Below are positions 46,284-56,600 of a stretch of DNA of 64,000 nucleotides, in pieces. Below the pieces are notes generated by a model. It ran no database searches. It saw nothing but the letters and a program-made list of their open reading frames with translations, and had not been told where the DNA came from. This DNA is from Porphyra umbilicalis (Eukaryota > Rhodophyta > Bangiophyceae > Bangiales > Bangiaceae). Both the position numbers and the translations under genes were made by a program. The stretch is taken from the NCBI GenBank assembly GCA_002049455.2, contig KV918768.1:496001-560000 (forward strand), given 5' to 3'. Numbering within the stretch: the first letter of the stretch is position 1; every line of letters starts with the position of its first letter.

Positions 46284-46285
46284 TA

Positions 46286-46668
46286 GACGTTTTTCCTTGC
46301 ATCCCACCGTTGTCTTGAACGCCTTTTTGTTGAGTAAATGTGAGTCGACTCCCCCTGGCCGGCCCGATTGCGGTCAATCTCGGGCCACCCTGGTTGACAG
46401 TACCAACGAGGGCTCTCTAGTGCATGCTTAGTTAGCTGCCGATTAGCGGTGCTATTTGTGACGGGCCCGCTTAGCGTGGCCGGACGCGGGCGACACGCGG
46501 GATCTCCTGACACTGCCTGTCGGGGGGAGCCGAGGGCGAGGAGAAGAGGCGCCCTTGAGGGGCCCTGCGCACGCGTACGCGCGCTGGCACCGGGACAGCG
46601 GGTCTTATGGCTGGCCTCGGCACGGCTGCAAGCCGCCACCGAGGAGGGTGTCGTTTGTCAATGAATCC
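46286..46668. other. Spacer
   Basis: No gene or repeat recognised between the two element regions. Confidence 0.35.
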
Positions 46669-47122
46669 CTGAGAGCAAGTCTATCCGTGGGCCATTGTGC
46701 TATCGCCATCTGGCCATATTTTTTGGCTATGCCCAAGAGCATCTCTATCAGTCAACTCTTGTGCTATATATGCAAATCCAGCTGCTCACCCCCTTCTGGA
46801 GACCCATACCTCTCGGATGACTCACAAAGCACCTTCCAGTACAGATGATGGCCTCGTATGGTTCGAAGTCCGCGCACAGAGGGCCTGTTGTAAGGTAGCC
46901 AACATATTTCCGAACTGGCGCGTTCGAGAGACGCTGTTGCTCGTCGTTCTATTGGTCCACGTCTTTGGCACAAAGGATGGCTATAGCTATCCTTCTGGCT
47001 ATCCTGCGCACATTTGGCACGAAGGATAGCCATATGGCACAGGATATGGCAAAATGACCTCCCGATAGAGATGCCCTAGGCCATCGGATGGCAAAATGGC
47101 ACAACGATAGACTTGATCTGAG
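46669..47122. mobile_element. Probable MITE with imperfect inverted ends
   Basis: CTGAGAGCAAGTCTATC (46669-46685) matches the reverse complement of 47106-47122 with two mismatches. The arms continue with related blocks (CCATTGTGCTATCGCCATC, and further in GAGCATCTCTATC against GATAGAGATGC near 47066). GGCTATC/GATAGCC motifs recur inside (46980-47035). The arms have decayed unevenly. No target duplication was identified and there is no coding capacity. Confidence 0.5.
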
Positions 47123-47186
47123 TAAACTACCGTTATGGGGACGAGAACGTCTACCGACTCCCCCCCTTTCCCGGTGACACGGTCGT

Positions 47187-48402
47187 TCACAGGCCGAGGG
47201 ATATCCGACCACTGGCACTAGCCTGTACTCTCACAGTAAATGGCCCGCTGATGACGCTGCAGGAGGGAACTCGACGTGGCTGGGCAACAAAATGCGTGTC
47301 ATCGGTGCTGTGGGGAAGTTTGGACGACATTTGTGGCCATTGGTCAACATGGGCGGTGGTGGTGGGGGGCAGATGATGCTCGTAGCCGGCCGAGAGAAAG
47401 TGCATTTCCATGGGATGCCAGATCGGATCACGTCGAGTGATAAAACTCGCCGCACGGGCTTGCAAAAGGTGTGGATTGTCCAAAAGATCAGGTTGAACGT
47501 ACACGAGATTTCGAATAATGACCTTGAGATCATTAAAAAGACCTTCAATGGGCTGCAAGTCGGGGCTGTACGCCGGCAACCGCAAGATCGGCACACCAAT
47601 GTTCGCAAGGAACGTGTCGCCACCCACGGTGTGGATGGGGGCATTGTCAAACATGACAACGCAGTTGGACGCCTGTAGGTGCCATGGATGACCGGGAACG
47701 TAGACGCCCAGCTTCGGAATCAGCAGCTGCAGGAAGAGACGCCAGTCGGCCGCCTTTAGCCCACCGTCGCGCACTATGAAGGACTGGAAGCCGAGAATGC
47801 GGCCGTCCGCCGACACCGCCATGGTTGTGCTCGTACGGGGGACCGTTCTCGGATCCCGACCACGCTCACGGGTGCGCTCGTGTGCAAGTGCGCGGCCATA
47901 CCGCCGAAAAACGTCTCCACCATCCGTGTGCGTCTCGTCGACGGAGACGATGCACCGAAGCGGGATGCGCCGTCGTGCAACGGCGTGCGCCCTACGAACA
48001 TGCTCCAGCGACTCGCGAAAGAGTCGAAGCACGACCTTGCGGGTAAAGCCAAGTCGTCGCATGTGCAGGTCGACGGTGCTCTGAGAACATCGAAGACCCA
48101 CAAACTCCCCGCTGGGATGGTCCCGCATGGCCTTGAGCGTGGCCGCGTGCTCCCGAAGCAGCGCCCGGGGGTTCTCGCGAACGAGCATCCAACGCCGACA
48201 TCAGTCGGTCGTCAAACCAGCAACTGCTAGCATGTAAGTTGCGGTAGACGGGGTTGCGCCATGGCCAGCCGTGATCCCGATGGAAGGCCGCCCAGCGCTT
48301 CAGCGTCGACTTTCGGACGCCAATGTTCTGGTAGATCGTTGCACGAGGAACGTTGTTGTGTAGCATAGACAGTGCGAAAAAGCGCACCTCGATGCTGTAC
48401 AT
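47187..48402 (-). pseudogene. Tc1/mariner-type DDE transposase, broken by one frame change
   Basis: The N-terminal part starts at the Met at 48402 (MYSIEVRFFALSML) with a helix-turn-helix-like segment (ATIYQNIGVRKSTLKRW). The frame changes by one base near 48190, after WFDDRLMSAL; the catalytic part then runs from 48188 (LVRENPRALLREHAATL) to a stop at 47187. Catalytic acidic residues are IVSVDETH, VVMFDNAPIHT and SPDLQPIE, with 33 residues between the second Asp and the Glu (Tc1 itself has 34). This is the DDE_3 fold of the IS630-Tc1-mariner superfamily, the enzyme that moves TA-flanked elements. No terminal repeats of its own were found. It lies 0.9 kb from the nested TA-targeting MITEs, but whether it ever moved them is unknown. 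Confidence 0.8.
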
Positions 48403-48705
48403 GGCGCCCCGCTGCAAGCGGCCACAGCCGCCGAGAGTGGCGAGAGCGCCAGGGTGGACGTTGAGCGCCTCTTCGCTGATCCGACTCCCCCCACAAGTCG
48501 CAGCGTCAACGAGCGGGGCCCTTGAGCGACCAAGGGGACATGAGCAGCAACCAACGCCTGGCCTGTCTGGTCCCCGACGACTTCCTTCGCACAACCGACC
48601 TCTTTGCAGACTGCGTGACAGTACGTCACGGACTCAAAAGACGGAGCGAAGCGACTTGCACGATGCAATCATGTGACACGATCGCCAGCTCCTGTCAATG
48701 TAGGC
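48403..48705. other. Spacer
   Basis: 5' flank of the transposase relic. No terminal repeat matching the region 3' of the transposase was found. Confidence 0.35.
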
Positions 48706-49700
48706 CGACGGGGACGACGCGGTGGTTGGCCGAGGGGCACGGCGCGGGCGTGCCCGTCGGCCACTGCCGATGGCGACCGACGGGGATGACGCGGTGGTCG
48801 ACCGAGGGGCACGACGCGGGTGTGTGTGCTCGTCAGCCAAAGCCGATGGCGACCGACGGAGACGACGCGGTGGTCGACCGAGGGGCACGACGCGGGTGTG
48901 TGTGCTCGTCAGCCACAGCCGATGGCGACCGACGGGGACAACACGGTGGTCGGCCGAGGGGCACGACGCGGGTGTGTGTGCTCGTCAGCCACAGCCTCTG
49001 GCGACCGACGGGGATGACGCGGTGGTCGTCCGTGGGGCACGACGCGGGTGTGTGTGCTCGTCAGCCACAGCCGATGGCGACCGACGGGGACAACACGGTG
49101 GTCGGCCGAGGGGCACGACGCGGGTGTGTGTGCTCGTCAGCCACAGCCTCTGGCGACCGACGGGGATGACGCGGTGGTCGTCCGTGGGGCACGACGCGGG
49201 TGTGTGTGCTCGTCAGCCACAGCCGATGGCGACCGACGGGGACAACGCGGTGGTCGACCGAGGGGCACGGCGCGGCCGTCCCCGTCAGCCACAGCCGATG
49301 GCGACCGACGGGGACGACGCGGTGGTCGACCGAGGGGCACGACGCGGGTGTGTGTGCTCGTCAGCCACAGCCGATGGCGACCGACGGAGACGACGCGGTG
49401 GTCGACCGAGGGGCACGACGCGGGCGTGCCCGTCGGCCACAGCCGATGGCGACCGACGGGGAAGACGCGGTGGTCGACGCGGTGGTCGACCGCGGGGCAC
49501 GACGCGGGCGGGCCGGGTCGTCGTCGACGCCGGCGGGCCGGCGTTCTTCGAGGGGCACGACGGGGGTGTGTCTTATGCTCGTCAGCCACAACCGATGGCG
49601 ACCGACAGGCACGACGTTGTGGTGGACGGAGGGGCACGACGCGGGCGTGCCCGGTCGTCGTGCCCAGCCGATGGCGACCGACAGGCACGACGCGGTGGTG
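48706..49700. repeat. Minisatellite, 76-bp unit, about 12-13 copies
   Basis: Units read GCGACCGACGGGGA, then a variable GACGACGCGGTGGTCGACCG, GGGGCACGACGCGGGTGTGTG, TGCTCGTCAGCCACAGCC. Spacing is 76 bp in the regular part (phase points at about 48846, 48922, 48998, 49074, 49150 and 49226). 48922-49073 and 49074-49225 are identical two-unit blocks, a recent 152-bp duplication. The edges are degenerate. Because 76 is one more than a multiple of three, the repeat shifts frame each unit and is open in several frames on both strands, which generates long false genes (for example 48722-49945). Confidence 0.92.
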
Positions 49701-51051
49701 CCCAGCCGAAGGTCTCGCCCGCCAGAGCCGCCGCGTCCACCGTCCCCACAAACAGACGATGCCGCCGCGTCCACCGCTGGATGGGAGGGCGGGATGAGAA
49801 GCAACCGGCGAGGGAGGCCGTCACCTTGCCGACGGGCACGAGAGGAGGGCGGGGGAGGGAAGTACAGGCGAGTGCGGCAGCCCCGTTGCCGGCGGGCACG
49901 TGGGAAGGGCGGCGGAAGGAAATGGCGGGAAGCGCAGGCGAGTGACGCCGTCCTGTTGATGACGGGGACGAGGGGAGGGCGAGGGAGGGCAGTACAGGCG
50001 AGTAAGGACAGGCCCAACGGCCGTCTGTTTCATCCCCTGAGCATACCAGAAATGCTGACGCCAGCCCCAGGCTAGGGCGTCATCTGCGATGACGGCTGAA
50101 AAGGTGGGCCGATGGGGATACGGCGATGACCGTCATCGCCTCCAAACCAACGCCAGGTGCACCTTCGTACGGGTGGTCCAGATGCGCGGTGGGGGGCCAC
50201 AGCGTGGAGGGACGAACGAGGCGGGGCACGACGACGCGGCGATGGCCACAAAGAGCAAGTGTCCTCCGCGACGTGTAACCTGTAAGATCCGGTACATGGA
50301 TTGGGCCAAGTCGTACCGACCTGCAAAAAGAGGAGTCACTCAGCAAAATGCGTCGAGGGGCCGACCAACGTCAGCCTCGTCCTGAGCTGCTACGCGAAAC
50401 GGGCACCAGCTGCGAGGTCTCTGGAGCTGGCCTGGCAGCCCTGGGATGCAAAAACACGCAGGGGCCTTCGAGTGACATTCTTAAACGGACGGCTGCGGGC
50501 CGCTCCCCCGAACTGGCCTCGCGACCTCATTTGCTTGCCATTGCACGAAACTGTCCAAGGTTGACCACGTCAGATGTTGCCACCATTGTCATCGGTCCAC
50601 TGATGTGCGAATGTCATTGGCCGAGCGTCCCGCACGTTTGCTGACAGCACGTTTTCCCCCGCCGCGTCCGGAAAACGAGGTGGGCCCATTTTTTAGGGAT
50701 CTGTCATATGCGCGCCGTTCCGATGTGTGGACAGTATTTTGGAGCTTTGTCGTGCGTGCAGATAAAGTAGGGTGCTGGTTTTGCGATACTTTTTGCGCCC
50801 TCGTTGACGCCATGCTTCCACGATGGGCATTTGAGGCGTGCTCGGCCAGGAAAAGTTGTAAGCATGTACATGACGAGCCTTACAGCCTGTCAGAAGTCGA
50901 AACTGACCATTGCGGAAGCGCTGCGCAGTGCCCGCAAACGCCTGTTGTCGTCGGCTGCTTGATTCGACCCAATATCGTGACACGGACTCGCGCGATTTGT
51001 GAATACCCCCCGCTGGCCACCCCGTGCTGAGGGTATTTCTGCAGTCGTCTG
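49701..51051. other. Spacer without recognised features
   Basis: 49700-50075 is GC-rich, with GGCGAG-type short motifs and CGGGCACGxGGGAGGGCGG repeated about four times (49838-49985). 50076-51051 has no recognised gene or repeat. Confidence 0.35.
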
Positions 51052-51746
51052 ATTCCAGGCACGTACGTGCAATACCCTGGCCTTCAGGGCGGTGGCGCGC
51101 TCGGCGACGCATAGATACCGGCCGGCTCCATGGCCGCGAGCACGCACGGGGGCACGTGCAGCCACGTTACCGTGGCGGGGGGGGCGTGGGGCGGGGAAAG
51201 GGGTGCCGACGCCGCCGCGGCGGCGGCGGCGGCCCGCCGGCGTGGTGCAACGCCTACGGGCGGGGCCGTCACCCCGCCGCGCAGCACACCTGCGCGCGGC
51301 TGAGAGGGCGCACGGGCGGGCGGATGGGATCGACCACCGCGCGACGGGCCGCCTCTAACCGTGCCGCGAGATGGCGTTAGAAACCGCCGACGTGCCGCCG
51401 CAACAGAAGCCGGCGCGCAGGCACGATCACCCGCGGGTCATCGCGGGCGCGTCGAACCCCGGAAGTCGCTGCACGCGGTCGGCGCGCGCAACTCGGGGCG
51501 GTAGGGGGGGGCAGGGGGGCAGGCGCCGTCTGGGCCCTGTGACCTTTGTGGCAGGACAGTCCTTCTCAGCCGCGTAACTCTATTCGCTTTTAGCGTCATC
51601 GCGACCCTTCAAACGCTGACACGCCCTCAGATCCCTGAGGACACGAATGCAGACTGCCACCTCTGAAACGGAGAGCAAGTCCCTTGATCTAAGTATATGT
51701 GTGCATCACTACACTTTGAGAGCACCCTGTCCTAAAGGCCAGGGAA
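51052..51746. repeat. Composite dispersed repeat, segments A+B+C joined
   Basis: 51052-51502 matches 9769-10240 (A), 51504-51594 matches 24735-24827 (B) and 51593-51746 matches 26650-26803 (C), all in the same direction and with no gap. The single-segment copies elsewhere are therefore most simply truncated pieces of one family at least 695 bp long. The right edge ends GGCCAGGGAA in both C copies. No terminal repeats or coding capacity were recognised, so the class is unknown. Confidence 0.8.
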
Positions 51747-52188
51747 ATGAACACAATACAGGCAATTTGGCACGGATGAATGTACCCGTTCCACGTACGA
51801 CTGCATGCACCACACAAAGAGAGAGACAAACCATGTTTTTTATTCTTCCGGAGGACGTGTCCTAGTGTCATTACCCGTACGTGATAGATATGGCGGCGCA
51901 AAACGCACGACAGGCCCGGCCGTGTTGCGCAATACCGTCGACGTGCTGCCCGATCCGCGCGACTCCCATGTTTCAAGGGCCACCGCATTTCCCCGACGTC
52001 CGTCATCGGGCAGGTACAGCCGGGGCGACTGGGCATCCTCATTCGTCACGAGTACGGACTTGAACGCAGACGCATGTACCGAATGGGCGGGGTGGCAGCA
52101 CATACTGCAAGGTACGGGAGCTCTTTCAACAAAAGACCGCGGTGAACAGCATCAACAAGAGCCCGTGGTGCAGGGAACGACATTGCTT
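51747..52188. other. Spacer
   Basis: Nothing recognised; short open frames only. Confidence 0.35.
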
Positions 52189-52542
52189 TTACATTTCCAT
52201 GGGTTCCCCAAACGAAAAGGACCGGCGCAACGACGCGAGCTTTCGCAGTAGCATGTCAACAGCGTTGCACTTTGCCTCGACGTGCACAATGTTCTCCACC
52301 GCCCATGACAGACAGTCCCTCCCCCCCAACTGAGCACGGAAGAGGCGCAGGAGAGTGTCCTTCTCGTCGACACGGTCCACCGACGCAATGTCCACGTCCT
52401 CGGACACGGAGTTGTCCGCATCCTCGCCACAACGGGCAGCCAACAAGAGCCGCGGCGGGATGTGCGGGAGCAGGGCGGGGTCTTCTCCGAGCTCAGCGGC
52501 CTGGTCCAATGTGGCAATTGGGTTTTCATCGACCAAGTGCAC
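52189..52542 (-). other. Open frame of 117 codons, possible exon or relic
   Basis: MHLVDENPIATLDQAAELGEDP... has a balanced, acidic and Leu-rich composition, unlike shadow frames here, and reads like a helical protein (DTLLRLFRAQLGG, AKCNAVDMLLRKLASL). No family recognised. It ends just before a GTAAAAG that could be a donor site, and no partner exon was found. It may be a fragment of a mobile-element gene. Confidence 0.3.
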
Positions 52543-53362
52543 ACAGTTGGAGATGTTAAATTCTCTTCAGATGTGTTCGGAAGTACCGGGTTCTACGTGC
52601 CCGTCCCGTCCGTTGCCTTCGGAAAGCTGCGCGATCCGTGGGCCGCCGTGCACATATCGCGCAGGGGCATTCCGAAGTGCGCGCAAAATGCGCATGCCTG
52701 CCACCGGCGGTGAGGGTTTATTGGCGCCACAGACCCCCATAAATGGTTCTCTGGACAACAGGCGTTTGCGGGCACTGCGCTGGCGGTCGGGACCGAAAGT
52801 GAAGCGCCGGCCCTTGGACTCGGCCGTATCGTTTCATGTCACTCGCTGGACGCACAGATTACGAAGCGGGGGCTACTGTGTGATTGCGTGTTCTTTTTTT
52901 CGTCTCATGCAAGCCACCCGGCTTGATCTGCCCTATCAATTTGATCAAACTGATATGACTCAATTGAGTGGACTGAATTTATCAGCTGGATCATTGTTGC
53001 AACGGCTATTGCTGAGCTGGAAACCGGACGCAGCGCTTCACCAGTGTCGCGCGACCCACGCGCATTCAAGCGCTTCTCGCACTCACAGCCCCTTTTTACG
53101 GAGTACCGCCGGAACTCCCATATCTGTCATCTGAGATACTTTGGCTCCTGGAGGACCATTTCCGACGCTCCCACATCGTTTTTGGGACAGGTTTTAGTGC
53201 ATGAGATATACCTTTAGTGCTGATCGCCGTGAGAGCATCTTCACGAGGTGCACTGCGTTGGCCGCCGCACCGTCGGGCCCACTTTCGCCGCCTACTCGCC
53301 TCCGCCGCCGCGTCCGCCGTCGCCCGTAGTCGCCCGGCGCGGCCCGCCCGCCGGCGCACGCA
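52543..53362. other. Spacer, partly AT-rich
   Basis: 52880-53010 is unusually AT-rich for the window. No gene or repeat recognised. Confidence 0.35.
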
Positions 53363-53743
53363 TGGCGGACCCAACCCCCCGGGCACGGACCGGGCCCGCC
53401 ACCCGCCCGGCGCGGCGGCGGTCGTCGCGTCGGCCCGCCGTCGCGCGAGCCGGCCGTCTGCCCCCGTCGGCGACAGCGGCGGCGGCGGTGGCGGTGGCGC
53501 GCACGGGGCGGACCCGTCCCCCCCCCCGGCCGCCTCGTGTCGGCGCTCGTCGCCCTCACGGGCGCGCGCCTCGCCGCCGCCGTCACGCGGTCGGTGGCCG
53601 ACGCGGGGGGGGACGACCGGACGGCGCCGCGGGGCTTGACGGGCGCCGCGGTGGTGGTGGGGGCGCTCGAGGCGGCGCTGGCGGCGGCGGCGGTGGTGGG
53701 GGTGGTGCTCGTGGTGGTGGGGGGGTTCTCCTTTGGCGCTTGA
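53363..53743 (+). CDS. Possible small membrane protein (uncertain)
   Basis: The last 68 codons (from 53537: MSALVALTGARLAAAVTRS...) contain a long hydrophobic segment (GAAVVVGALEAALAAAAVVG continuing to VVGGF) that would span a membrane, before a stop at 53743. A plausible upstream Met (53363, MADPTPRAR) is in another frame and could join across the C run at about 53519-53529, by analogy with other genes in the window. No family recognised. It may instead be a chance product of GC-rich sequence. Confidence 0.25.
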   Translation, partial: WRTQPPGHGPGPPPARRGGGRRVGPPSREPAVCPRRRQRRRRWRWRARGGPVPPPGRLVSALVALTGARLAAAVTRSVADAGGDDRTAPRGLTGAAVVVGALEAALAAAAVVGVVLVVVGGFSFGA

Positions 53744-54198
53744 CGCGGTGACGGTGGGGGGGGGTGGAGGGGGGGGGGGGGGGGAGGGGAGGCGCCGGTT
53801 GCTGCCTGCGCAACGCGTGGCGGCGCCGTGCGCGCGGGGTCACGGTCGATGTGGGGGCCTGTGTGTGGTGGACGGGTGCGGGTGCGTACGCGCCAGAAAC
53901 CCATCCCTTTCATGGGCAGACGTTGGCAGAGGCGGGTGCGTCGGCGGCCGTCTGGGGAGAACCGGTGGGCGGCATGGCGTCGGGGAGACAGCGAGCGAGG
54001 AGGCTTGACCGGCCGCCAAGATGTACTATACATGGTCCTGGCATGCGGGAACACAATCATCGGTGGGCGACGTCGACGACCCCCAAGAAACACCCGTACA
54101 GCCACATGCGTCGCCAATAAAGAAGAAATACGTAGGCACACGACGCACACCCGGCACGCAGGGCTGCTGTCGCCGAGAGAGCGGAACCGCGCCACCCT
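53744..54198. other. Spacer
   Basis: 3' flank of the plastid thioredoxin-fold gene, which ends at 54199 on the minus strand. AATAAAGAA at 54116-54124 lies on the plus strand. No poly(A) signal was seen on the minus strand. Confidence 0.35.
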
Positions 54199-55370
54199 CT
54201 ACGAGTCGTACGTGCGGCACTCATCGCTCTCCGGCGTCTCCTTGCACAGCTTCTCCAGCACCGGATCCGTGGCCTGCGGGGCCACCGTCACGGGCACCAC
54301 GGGCGTGACGCTCGCCACCGTCGCCGTCGTCACCGCCGTCGACCCGTCCGCGGTCGTCACGGCGGTGGCCACGACCGTCGGCCCGCCGCCGCCGCCGAGC
54401 GGGCCATCGGCGCCGCCGTCAGACTCCCCCCCCCCCCAGCGCCGCCCGGCCCGTACGTGTCGGTGAGGTAGTCGACGATGGAGGCGCTTTCAAACATCGC
54501 CACCCCCGTGTTGGGGTCGACCAGGTAGGGCACCTGGAAGCGGCCGGTGAGCTCCTTGAGCTCCGCCCGCTTGACGCTCCCCCGCGCACACGTGTGCAGC
54601 AGGTGAGGCAGGCCGAGCTCGCACAGCCGCTCGGAGACGACTTTGCAAAAGGGGCTCGCCTCGTACGCCCACAGCTCGATGAGCTCGGGGCCCGGCGGCA
54701 GGCGCCCTTCCGTGGCCGACCCGCCACGCATGCCGCGAAAGGCCGAAGCGGCGCCCGCGGTGAGCGTCGTCAGCTGGCCGAGCGACAGGCTGAGCGGCAC
54801 CGCCCCGTCGGCGTACGTTTCAAACAGGTACTTGATAATCTCGTCCGACTCGTAGCCCGCCCAGCCCGTGTTGGGGTCTTCCAGGTAGGGGAACATGGCC
54901 TTGCCGCCCACGTCCGCGACGTAGGCGCGGTGGGTGGTCTCGCCCTTGGGCGTCGGCTTGACAATGACATCCACGTCGACGATGGTGAGGGCCTCCCGCA
55001 CCTTGCGACAAAAGGGGCACGCCGTAAACTCATAGACGACCAGCGGCTTGGCGGGCCGCGTCGCGGGGAGCACCGACGACGATTCCGTAAATTGGCCGTC
55101 GACCACCGACGGCTTGTAGCCGGCAACGAGCGTGCCAGAGGCGCCGCGGACGGCCAAACCGAGGGCGCCCCCGAGCACATTGAGGGCATTGTCGGGGCGC
55201 ACGTAGAAGAGGCGGGGCGTCGGCGCGTCTGGCGTGGGGGGGGGGGGGGGGGCCGACGACATGCGCGCGCCGGCGCCTGCGGCGCGGCGGAGGGCGGGGC
55301 GGCCGGCCAGCGACAGGCGTGGGGCCAGGGGCAGGCGCGTCAGGACGGGGGTGGGGGCCACAAACGCCAT
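54199..55370 (-). CDS. Plastid tandem GST_N/glutaredoxin-like protein with CP12-like C-terminal tail
   Basis: Residues 1-36 (MAFVAPTPVLTRLPLAPRLS) form a transit-like leader that shares MAFV with the cyclophilin. Two thioredoxin-fold domains of the GST_N type follow: 108-190 with TACPFCRKVREAL (C118, C121), and 230-306 with EASPFCKVVSERL (one Cys). Each continues to a conserved FPYLEDPNTG or VPYLVDPNTG loop with the cis-Pro. This is the layout of plant plastid tandem GST_N proteins. In the assembled frame the protein ends at 54357. However, a single-base change in the C run at 54426-54437 opens a 75-residue tail. It is Gly-rich, then Thr/Val/Ala-rich, then DPVLEKLCKETPESDECRTY followed by DS and a stop at 54199. 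Cys376-x8-Cys385 and DECRTYD match the C-terminal GAPDH-binding motif of CP12 and GapB. With the correction the product has 390 residues. The main domains are certain; the tail depends on the run length. Confidence 0.82.
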
Positions 55371-56600
55371 GGTGCCAATAGGTTAAGGGGAAGCAAGAGC
55401 GTATCGATGACGCGGAAGGAGTGGCAGGGGATGGGGGTGCGGTGGAGGGTGACGCTGCCGCCGAATCGAGCGGTACGACGACGACGGTTGGGTGGATGAA
55501 AGGACACAACGGAGGCAAGAACGGGCGGTGTGGGGCGCTGGAAGGACGAACGAGGGCCGAACAGGAGACCCTTCAGTGGCTGATCTGAGCGACTCCCTCA
55601 AGGATCCGATCTAAGTCACCAACGGTAGCTAACTCTCATAGCCAATTAACACAATTACATTTAGTCTTTGTTTTAATGTGAGATTCACAGCCGACTGCAA
55701 CTGTCCCAATATTTAGACAGTCAGGGTGGATCGGCGGGACGCTGTGCCCTTGCTGTACCGGTCGACTCGAGAGTCGGATGTGAAGCGTGGCGAACGCCGC
55801 GCTTCTTCTCCGCTGCCAACCCTCTCCGCCACAGCGAATCCACGCACCAACGTCACTCTCCGCTAGGTCAGCATGGCTCACTTCGAGGGCCATCAGCACC
55901 GCCGACGCGGCAGAGGCCTGCCCCGTCAGACGCCGCGGCGGCCAGCACCACGGACCCAACGGCTGTCGGGGGATGCTGACGAGGCCGGCGCCATGCACGC
56001 CGCCCGCTACTGTCAGGGGCTCTCTGCTGCACATAGCGGCGGCGGTACCACCACCTGGCGCCCTGTTTCCCCTCTCTCCCCTGCCACCACTCCCCTGTCT
56101 CAATAGTGGTAGCGCGCTAGTGTGCTTTGGCGGGCAAACAGGCGGAAACGTGGACGCAACACGTTGACGACGAACGGCGCGTCAAACGTGACTTGGTGGA
56201 TGCCGGAAAAGGAGACAGAGAGCGGGCGGGCTCCCTGAGAGACTGGCCAGCTTGACAGTACGCCCAAGGGCGGGGCAGGCAGCAGTAGCTCAGACGCGGC
56301 TGAGCAGAGAAGCGCCAGAAGAGGCTACTGACTGGTGTGTGCTTTTCGAGGCAGCTAGAGGGCAGGCGCGCATTGGTGTTTGCCTGGCCATCCGCCCGTG
56401 TCGGTGTCATACGCGTGGGGGTTGGTGCAGTGCCACATAAAGGTGACGGCAGAGCCGTCGACCTTGCCCGGCCGACAGGTGCCTCATCAAGTCGCCGACA
56501 AGCCTCCTTGTCCTGCCACCCACGACTGCTCCCGCCGCATCTCCTGCCTTGGTCGACGTCGAGACGCAAGGGCTCCTCAGCTTCCCTCACGACGTCAACC
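55371..56600. other. Divergent intergenic region
   Basis: Holds the promoters of the plastid thioredoxin-fold gene and the CAP-like gene. 55600-55740 is relatively AT-rich. No recognised motif; open frames are shadows. Confidence 0.35.

Noticed and set aside
48706-49700. CRISPR-like array
   Set aside because: Units are contiguous tandem repeats without unique spacers, in a eukaryotic setting.
48722-49945. Plus-strand open frame of 407 codons
   Set aside because: It is the 76-bp minisatellite read through rotating frames, with equivalent open frames on the other strand.
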